A stretch of DNA of 64,000 nt, from the NCBI RefSeq assembly GCF_900177665.1, contig NZ_FXAW01000003.1, forward strand, positions 88,655 to 152,654, in the 5' to 3' direction. Shown here piece after piece: positions 58,262 through 64,000 of this stretch. Both the position numbers and the translations under genes were made by a program. The DNA is from Marivirga sericea. GTDB lineage: Bacteria; Bacteroidota; Bacteroidia; Cytophagales; Cyclobacteriaceae. Under the pieces are notes generated by a model. That model was not told the origin of the DNA. It saw nothing but the letters and a program-made list of their open reading frames with translations, and made no database searches. Each line of letters starts with the position of its first letter. The first letter of the stretch is position 1.

Positions 58262-61102
58262 CTATCTACTAAACATAATAAATGCTCCCCAATAGTAAGG
58301 ATGCTGATATTCCTTTAACATTGCTAATTGTGCTGAGCGAAAAGCATCTGGAATGGCTTTTCCTTTTACATTCTCTCTGTAAAATCCTGACATGAGTTTT
58401 TGAGTTGCTGTATCGTCAACTTTCCATAAACTCATTACCAGAGATTCGGCTCCTGCTACAATAAATGCTCTTTGCAAACCGTAAACACCCTCTCCTGCTT
58501 TTACATCTCCTTTTCCAGTCTCGCAAGCAGAAAGCACCACCATTTCGGTATTATTTAAGTTTAGATTAATAGCTTCATAAGCTGAGAAAAAACCATTATC
58601 ACTCTGATTAAACGATTGTGAGCTTCCCGAGGCTTGATCTGCTCCTGCACCCGTCAACAATAAGCCAGAGCGCAATAATGGGTTTTGTCTGATATACTGT
58701 AACTGCACACCAAACAAATTATCATTTGCCTGTTTATCTTCTAAAAAATAACCGTGGCTTGCCAAATGCAAATACTTTGGTGATTTTACTTGCTTTAAAT
58801 TGGATTCAGTGGCATCATTATTCAAATACTTTTGCATTTTCATACTAGGTGAAAGATATTCAGAAATACTTTCAATTTCCTTTTGTGTCCCAGGTAATTG
58901 CGCTATGCTTTTGCTATTAAAATTTGGATCACCCATTAAAAAGGCTGTCTGGTTGCCAGATGGCTGAGCTGTTTTCTTGAATAATATATCATTAGGATGA
59001 CCAATGTAGCGAATGTCATGATTTTCAATTAAGTATTTTCCATTCGGCTGTTGCATGGTATTCATATTTACCTGATTATAAATCCCGTCCGGAGAAATAT
59101 AAATTCGACTAGCTCCAAGCACTTTATTTTCTAATTTCTTCCAAAACTGTGCATAAGAATATTCATCCTTCATTTTCTGATTAATGACATTGTTGTAGTA
59201 GGCATAATACCTGTTCTCCAGTAAATCGCCATCTTTGTTTATGACAATTTCGGGCTTTCCTACACCTTTTTTTAAAATCACATAAGCATAGGCATTTTTG
59301 GTAGTTAACTGTTTATTAAAAATTGGATATTGTACGATTTCCACCATCACTTCTCCATTCTTCAATTCTTTAAGGATAGTCTCATAGTCCGTATTTTTAT
59401 CTTCATATGCACTTGAAAATGCCTCTGATCTAACTGATAACTCTTTTTCAGTTTGATTGGTAGCACTTTCTAAGGAATCAACGTTCAGCGATTGCTCATT
59501 AATCTCTTCATCACTTAAAGCATAGGCGTTCGCTAATTGTTGCTTTTGATCTAACCACCGCTCATATAAGGCGGTTAACTCCTCATCATTCTGACTAAAT
59601 ATGGTATTTCTTAAGGCAGTGGAGGCACTTAAAAGAATACCTTTAGTTGAAAGTCTATACCGCATAAAATCATCCAATAATTGCGGATATTCTTTGTAAT
59701 TCTCTAAAGCAAAATTGTAAAATCGAAAAAATCTTGGTTTGAGTTGTTCCCAGTATTTGGTTTTCTCAGCTTCACTAAGTGCAGGAAAATAATCCTTAAT
59801 GAACTCCTGACTAGTTTTCATCACTTTAGTAAAATAACTTGCTGCTGATTCCATCTGACCATTCGACCAAAACCACAAAGCCAGGTCCTCTTGACTTTTC
59901 ACCACCTTTGGATGCGTCTTGGATAATTTTCTTTCGCGAGTGTAAAGTGCCGATTGTAATAGAGGCTCTGCTTTCTCATTTTGTCCCAAAAATCTGTAGA
60001 GATTTCCTAAATCAGATTGAGTACCAGCTGTAGTTAAATGCTCTTCCCCGAATTCTTCCTTATATATTTCTAAAGACAACAATAAAGCTTCTTTTGCTTT
60101 ATCGTATTCTCCCTTTTCCGCATATAAGGCTGCAATATTGGACTTCATATGAGCATAATCTGGATCATTTTTAGCATTGAGCTTCATTCTACTCTCCTGC
60201 AAATCGAGTACATTTTGAAATAACATTTCTGCCCTTTCCAAATTACCATTCTCTTGTTCCAGAATAGCTTTATTGGTCAAAAACTGGAGATATGTACTAT
60301 TTTTCTCAGTCAAACTCTCTTTGGCTATTTCTGTACAGTCATCCATCAAGCCCAAGGCTTTATCTGCCCTACCCATATATTGATTCAGAATAGCTTCATT
60401 ATTCAGGTAAATAGCATAGGGGAGCATTTCATTATCTTTTTCAGCACTAAGTTTTTCCTCCAACTGCATAATGATTCGCTCTGCCTCGATAAAATTCCCC
60501 AAATTAATCTGAAGCACAGCGAAATTATTCAGCTCAGCTAAATAGCCAATGCTCTCTTTTCCTTGAAGCTTTTCCCAGCCATCTAAAGCTTTTTCTGTAT
60601 ATTCACCAGCTTTGCTATACCGACCCATATCACTATAAAGGAGCCCCAGCAGCCCCAGCGTTTTATAATAATTTGGTTCATTGCGAGCTGACAGTTGTTC
60701 ATATTTCAGTTTAGCCAATTTCAAATTAGTTTCCGCCATAAATTGATTCCTCATCTTATAATTCAAACGACCGAAATCATAGATATCTCTAGCGGACTCT
60801 AATTCTGTCTGCGGTTCACCGTCACTTAAAAGGAAATCGGCTGTCTTAATTAAGCCTTCTCCTTTTTGCTGGTTTTCAAATGACTCTGTCTTATCTAAAA
60901 ATGCAATTGCATAATTAAATGAAAGGGTATCATAACTGTCGCGTTTCTCCTCAGTTTTTTCCTTTAGCTTATCCTTTACTAACTTTTCCGCCTTATTTTT
61001 CAGCATATTCCCTACTCCAAACTGTGCAATAGAATTATGCGTAAGAAAAAAGAATGACAAAAATAAAATTGTTTTAAAAACTACATTTAAGAAAAAAGAC
61101 AT
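58262..61102 (-). CDS. Exported TPR protein with C-terminal CHAT protease domain
   Basis: 946 residues: signal peptide (about 1-27), charged stretch (KAEKLVKDKLKEKTEEKRD), at least seven TPR-like repeats (about 95-440; for example YYKTLGLLGLLYSDMGRYSKAGEYTEKAL), a helical linker (450-560), and a CHAT caspase-like domain (about 640-946). The catalytic pair is His783 (LHLASHGYF) and Cys860 (VLSACETGKGDVKAGEG). CHAT proteins are proteases, some of which act in defence or signalling. Its export and position make a surface or periplasmic role likely. No partner gene is adjacent. Confidence 0.9.
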   Translation of the reverse strand: MSFFLNVVFKTILFLSFFFLTHNSIAQFGVGNMLKNKAEKLVKDKLKEKTEEKRDSYDTLSFNYAIAFLDKTESFENQQKGEGLIKTADFLLSDGEPQTELESARDIYDFGRLNYKMRNQFMAETNLKLAKLKYEQLSARNEPNYYKTLGLLGLLYSDMGRYSKAGEYTEKALDGWEKLQGKESIGYLAELNNFAVLQINLGNFIEAERIIMQLEEKLSAEKDNEMLPYAIYLNNEAILNQYMGRADKALGLMDDCTEIAKESLTEKNSTYLQFLTNKAILEQENGNLERAEMLFQNVLDLQESRMKLNAKNDPDYAHMKSNIAALYAEKGEYDKAKEALLLSLEIYKEEFGEEHLTTAGTQSDLGNLYRFLGQNEKAEPLLQSALYTRERKLSKTHPKVVKSQEDLALWFWSNGQMESAASYFTKVMKTSQEFIKDYFPALSEAEKTKYWEQLKPRFFRFYNFALENYKEYPQLLDDFMRYRLSTKGILLSASTALRNTIFSQNDEELTALYERWLDQKQQLANAYALSDEEINEQSLNVDSLESATNQTEKELSVRSEAFSSAYEDKNTDYETILKELKNGEVMVEIVQYPIFNKQLTTKNAYAYVILKKGVGKPEIVINKDGDLLENRYYAYYNNVINQKMKDEYSYAQFWKKLENKVLGASRIYISPDGIYNQVNMNTMQQPNGKYLIENHDIRYIGHPNDILFKKTAQPSGNQTAFLMGDPNFNSKSIAQLPGTQKEIESISEYLSPSMKMQKYLNNDATESNLKQVKSPKYLHLASHGYFLEDKQANDNLFGVQLQYIRQNPLLRSGLLLTGAGADQASGSSQSFNQSDNGFFSAYEAINLNLNNTEMVVLSACETGKGDVKAGEGVYGLQRAFIVAGAESLVMSLWKVDDTATQKLMSGFYRENVKGKAIPDAFRSAQLAMLKEYQHPYYWGAFIMFSR

Positions 61103-61232
61103 GGCCGTGAATTTGTTTTGTTTTTAGTAATACTATTAAAAATGAACATTTTTCATAAAAATAAGTAAAATAATAAGTGATATATCCATAACATAAGTCA
61201 AGAAATTTAATTTCAGAACAATTTTTTAAGCT

Positions 61233-61574
61233 ATGAAAAAACTAAAGATCCCGAAGATAGTACCCGACTACAAAAACAGGGAAAAGATTATCTTAAGAGA
61301 CTTTTTAGCATTGGAAAGAACCACTTTAGCAAATGAACGTACTTTATTTGCCTATATCAGGACGAGTCTCTATTTAATCTTGGGTGGAATAGGATTTATT
61401 CAATTGGAAAGTTTTGAGTCTATTCAGTGGTTAGGATACCTTTCGTTTGGCCTCAGTTTTCTGATGATTATTTATGGATTAGTCCGATATTTCAAACTTA
61501 AAAGAAAACTTCAAAAACTCTACGATGAAGATGCTATTCACCGTTTTGAAGAAGAAGAGAATATCGATGATTAA
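61233..61574 (+). CDS. DUF202 small membrane protein
   Basis: 113 residues with the DUF202 hallmark LALERTTLANERTLFAYIRTSLYLI followed by two membrane spans (about 47-66 and 70-88) and a charged tail (FKLKRKLQKLY, FEEEENIDD). The function is unknown; members are inner-membrane proteins, sometimes fused to SPX or stress genes. It is divergent from the CHAT gene and 75 nt upstream of the Usp gene. Confidence 0.88.
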   Translation: MKKLKIPKIVPDYKNREKIILRDFLALERTTLANERTLFAYIRTSLYLILGGIGFIQLESFESIQWLGYLSFGLSFLMIIYGLVRYFKLKRKLQKLYDEDAIHRFEEEENIDD

Positions 61575-61617
61575 TGATTTTTATTGCATTTTTAATTAGT
61601 TTGGAGATTACTGTTTG

Positions 61618-61625
61618 TACCTTTG
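61618..61625 (+). promoter_or_regulatory. -7 promoter box of the universal stress protein operon
   Basis: TACCTTTG matches TAnnTTTG exactly and lies 24 nt before the usp ATG at 61650. Candidate TTTG elements upstream are not at the right spacing. Confidence 0.55.
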
Positions 61626-61649
61626 TAACCGAATTCAGATTTAAGCTTT

Positions 61650-62573
61650 ATGTATCCAATCAAAAAAGTAATTATAGGATTAGATTTAAGTGATTTAGAC
61701 AAAACCATGGTGGAGTTTGCAGACTTTTTGTCAAAAGCATCAGCCGTGGAAGATGTCTATTTTGTCAATGTTATTAAAAACCTCTATGTGCCTAAAGATG
61801 TACTGAAGGAATTTCCTGACATGGTGGAAAATGCTATTAATGAAAGAAAGAGTGAAATGGAAAAAAAGTTTAATCAATTCACTTCTGGCGAGCATAAAGG
61901 AAAGTTTCACTTTGAAGTTCTGACAGGAAAAATTGCCGACAGTATTTTAAAGTTCACTAAAGAGAAGGATATAGATTTAATAGTATTAGGTAGAAGGGAA
62001 AAAGCCAATGAAAGTGGTGCACTCTCTCAAAGATTAGCAAGAAGAGCTGCTTGCAGTCTTTTGATTATTCCGGAAGGTACAACTCCAAAAATGGATAAAA
62101 TATTGGTGCCAAGTGATTTTTCAGAGCATTCTAAATTGGCATTGGAAGAAGCGATCAATATTGCCCAGCTTAATGAAAATTCTACTGAAATTACGGTTCA
62201 GAATGTATTTACTGTACCCACTGGCTATCATTACACAGGCAAGACTTTCGAGGAATTCACAGAGGTTATGAAGAAGAATGCGGTGAAGAACTATAAGAAA
62301 TTCATCAGTAAAATTGACACAAAAGATATTAAGTTAAAGGCAGTTTATTCGCAAGATACCAACGAAGATGTAACCACTGACATGCTTGATAAAGCCCATG
62401 AGATTAAAGCAAACGCCATCATTGTGGGGGCAAAAGGGCGCACCGCTACCACTGCCTTCTTCTTAGGAAGCATTGCTGAAAGATTAATTCAATTAGATAG
62501 TGACATTCCGTTAATGATTGTGAGGCCAAAAGGAAAAAATGCTGGCTTTTTAGAGTTTTTGAAGGAATTATAG
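61650..62573 (+). CDS. Universal stress protein with two UspA domains
   Basis: 307 residues: UspA-1 (1-148) and UspA-2 (about 149-300). The second domain keeps the ATP-binding signature GAKGRTATTAFFLGS (G-x2-G-x9-GS); in the first the loop reads GRREKANESGALS and is degenerate. Tandem Usp proteins are stress-induced nucleotide-binding regulators. It is first in a run with a small membrane protein (3 nt later) and xseA. Confidence 0.9.
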   Translation: MYPIKKVIIGLDLSDLDKTMVEFADFLSKASAVEDVYFVNVIKNLYVPKDVLKEFPDMVENAINERKSEMEKKFNQFTSGEHKGKFHFEVLTGKIADSILKFTKEKDIDLIVLGRREKANESGALSQRLARRAACSLLIIPEGTTPKMDKILVPSDFSEHSKLALEEAINIAQLNENSTEITVQNVFTVPTGYHYTGKTFEEFTEVMKKNAVKNYKKFISKIDTKDIKLKAVYSQDTNEDVTTDMLDKAHEIKANAIIVGAKGRTATTAFFLGSIAERLIQLDSDIPLMIVRPKGKNAGFLEFLKEL

Positions 62574-62576
62574 CCG

Positions 62577-62753
62577 ATGCGTAAAACCGTTGAAAAATTT
62601 TATGGATGGCTTTTTGCCGATAAAGATAGTGATGAGGAAGTTCCTTATGCCAATAAGCGTTTTATGTTCTGGTTTTCTATTATCAGTTTTGCTGTAGTAC
62701 TATTTTTCATCATAAAAGATGTCGTTAAAAATATTCAAAACGTGCAACCCTAA
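62577..62753 (+). CDS. 58-residue membrane protein between usp and xseA
   Basis: Protein MRKTVEKFYG..., 58 residues, with an acidic front half (FADKDSDEEV) and one membrane span (about 30-47, MFWFSIISFAVVLFFIIK). The ATG follows the usp stop by 3 nt and its TAA shares one base with the xseA ATG (TAATG), so it is translationally coupled to xseA. I do not recognise the family; it is below the usual length cut-off of gene finders. The coupling argues strongly that it is expressed. Confidence 0.8.
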   Translation: MRKTVEKFYGWLFADKDSDEEVPYANKRFMFWFSIISFAVVLFFIIKDVVKNIQNVQP

Positions 62754-63994
62754 TGCAGCACATTTCACTTACAGATCTCAATTTATTAATCAAAGACACA
62801 CTCAATACCCAATTGGAACCTTCCTATTGGGTGGTTGCTGAAATTGGGGAATTAAGAGAAGCTAGAAATGGTCATTGCTATTTGGAATTTGTTGAGAAAG
62901 ATGAGGAAAGCAATCAGTTACTATCAAAAAGTAGGGCTACAATTTGGTCATACAGCTACAGAAGCATCAGCGCTTGGTTTCAATCAGTAACAGGGGAAAA
63001 CCTAAAAGCAGGAATGACGGTTTTGGCCAACGTTCAAATACAATTTCATGAGGTTTATGGTCTAAGCCTGAATGTAAAAGATATTGATCCTAATTTCACT
63101 TTAGGGGAAAGAGCGAGAAAAAAGCAAGAAATTATAGCTCAGCTAAAGGAAGATGGTGTTTTTGAGATGAATAAAAGTCATCCTCTGCCTCTAGTCCCAC
63201 AAAATATTGCCATCATTAGTGCTGAATCAGCCGCGGGCTACGGTGACTTTATGAATCAAATTTTAGATAATGAATATCGTTATAAACTGAACAGTAAGCT
63301 TTTTGTCGCTACGATGCAAGGAGAGAAAGCTGCAGCAACTATCATTGAAGCTTTACATCAAATCCACCGGCAAGTGGAAAATTTTGATGCAGTAGTTTTG
63401 ATTCGAGGTGGTGGCGCTCAAGTAGATTTAGACTGTTTTGATAATTATGAATTAGCTGCTCATATTGCTCAATTTCCAGTTCCTATTTTTACAGGCATTG
63501 GTCATGAGCGAGACGAAACTATTTGTGATTTAGTGGCACATACCAAATTAAAAACACCAACGGCCGTAGCAGAATTCCTAATAAGGGGTATTCGGATTTA
63601 TGAGGAAAAAATAAACCTAGCAACTCAAAATATTCTTTCCTACCTCAACCAAAAAATAGAAAGAGAGCAACACAGGATAAATGACCTTAAGCACTCTATG
63701 CGATATGCTTTAAAAAAGCATATTAATAAAGCAGAAAATCAGTTAGATCGCTATCAACAAAAGATGCAGTATGGAATTCGTACTAGCTTTCAAAATACTC
63801 ACCAAAAGTTAGAGATTTACGAAAAGACCTTGGATTTAATAAACCCTAAGAATGTCTTCAAGAAAGGCTATTCTTACACCAGCTTGAATGGCAAAAGTGT
63901 AGAAGGACAAAAACTAAACAGAGGAGATGAAATAAAAACTATCACTGCGAGAAAAGAGATTATAAGTAAGGTTGAATCTACCACCAAAAAATAA
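62753..63994 (+). CDS. xseA: Exodeoxyribonuclease VII large subunit
   Basis: 413 residues: an N-terminal OB-fold domain (1-105: YWVVAEIGELREARNGHCYLEF), then the catalytic domain with IIALSAESAAGYGDF-like NIAIISAESAAGYG, VLIRGGGAQVDLDCFDNYELA and FTGIGHERDETICDLVAHTKLKTPTAVAEFL, and a C-terminal coiled coil. ExoVII degrades single-stranded DNA from both ends with XseB. The gene ends 6 nt before the window end; xseB probably follows. It is coupled to the small membrane protein gene. Confidence 0.94.
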   Translation: MQHISLTDLNLLIKDTLNTQLEPSYWVVAEIGELREARNGHCYLEFVEKDEESNQLLSKSRATIWSYSYRSISAWFQSVTGENLKAGMTVLANVQIQFHEVYGLSLNVKDIDPNFTLGERARKKQEIIAQLKEDGVFEMNKSHPLPLVPQNIAIISAESAAGYGDFMNQILDNEYRYKLNSKLFVATMQGEKAAATIIEALHQIHRQVENFDAVVLIRGGGAQVDLDCFDNYELAAHIAQFPVPIFTGIGHERDETICDLVAHTKLKTPTAVAEFLIRGIRIYEEKINLATQNILSYLNQKIEREQHRINDLKHSMRYALKKHINKAENQLDRYQQKMQYGIRTSFQNTHQKLEIYEKTLDLINPKNVFKKGYSYTSLNGKSVEGQKLNRGDEIKTITARKEIISKVESTTKK

Positions 63995-64000
63995 TAATAG

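Noticed and set aside
1-64000. tRNA, rRNA, insertion sequence, phage or integrase genes
   Set aside because: None was recognised by eye on either strand. Intergenic gaps are short and protein genes account for nearly all sequence.

Overview
The window looks like ordinary chromosome from a marine-type member of the Bacteroidota, probably Cytophagales and close to Marivirga (this placement is inferred from gene content, not from a search). The supporting signs are low GC, a C-terminal type IX secretion sorting domain, many SpII lipoproteins and PorT-like outer-membrane barrels, a TonB receptor with an N-terminal carboxypeptidase-regulatory domain, DUF3276 and DUF4286 genes, and many promoters with the Bacteroidota -7 box TAnnTTTG. 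I see no rRNA, tRNA, CRISPR array, insertion sequence or prophage. About 68 protein genes fill nearly all of it.

Layout. 1-2.6 kb: two tandem secreted peptidoglycan amidase (PGRP) paralogues, the first cut by the window edge. 2.8-6.8 kb: recJ, then lptB and a GH3-family enzyme 3 nt apart. 6.9-10.9 kb: surface barrels, a lipoprotein and two thiol-redox proteins. 11-15.9 kb: a pseudouridine synthase, a lipoprotein, an acyltransferase, two small unknown genes, a HAD phosphatase and map. 16-21.2 kb: VOC protein, a flippase-like membrane protein with scpA, then dxs with an alpha/beta hydrolase. 21.3-24.6 kb: ugd-UXS-galE nucleotide-sugar operon. 24.9-29.3 kb: outer-membrane protein, TonB receptor and a divergent MarR regulator. 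29.6-35.1 kb: carotenoid operon (ECF sigma, crtI, crtB, ispH, crtZ) with a CarH/LitR-type B12 regulator upstream. 35.2-41.2 kb: rhodanese/HMA/thioredoxin/membrane-protein cluster, M28 peptidase, BASS transporter, pyrD, DUF3276. 41.3-48.9 kb: DUF58, ribE, LytTR regulator, PAP2 phosphatase, esterase, and ribD-msrC-hemF divergent from prmC. 49-57.4 kb: SDR, an incomplete histidine kinase, two divergent DEAD-box helicases, M24 peptidase, acetyltransferase, plsC. 57.5-64 kb: thioredoxin-like protein, a large TPR-CHAT protein, DUF202, a universal stress protein, an unannotated 58-residue membrane protein, and xseA.

The most interesting part is the carotenoid locus. The CarH-like protein keeps the W-x9-EH motif and a candidate axial histidine of B12 photoreceptors. 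The ECF-crt operon has a full TTTG-N20-TAGATTTG promoter covered by five copies of TGTTTAAT/ATTAAACA, four of them spaced exactly 22 bp apart. They form two inverted-repeat units, one over the promoter and one upstream. This predicts a light/B12-controlled repressor switch that feeds a sigma factor and pigment enzymes, with isoprenoid supply from ispH here and dxs elsewhere in the window.

Other points to note: a palindrome framed by direct repeats between the TonB receptor and MarR genes, an 18-bp perfect palindrome before the BASS transporter gene, -7 boxes 2-4 nt from start codons (probably leaderless mRNAs), and a DEAD-box helicase with DEFD in motif II.
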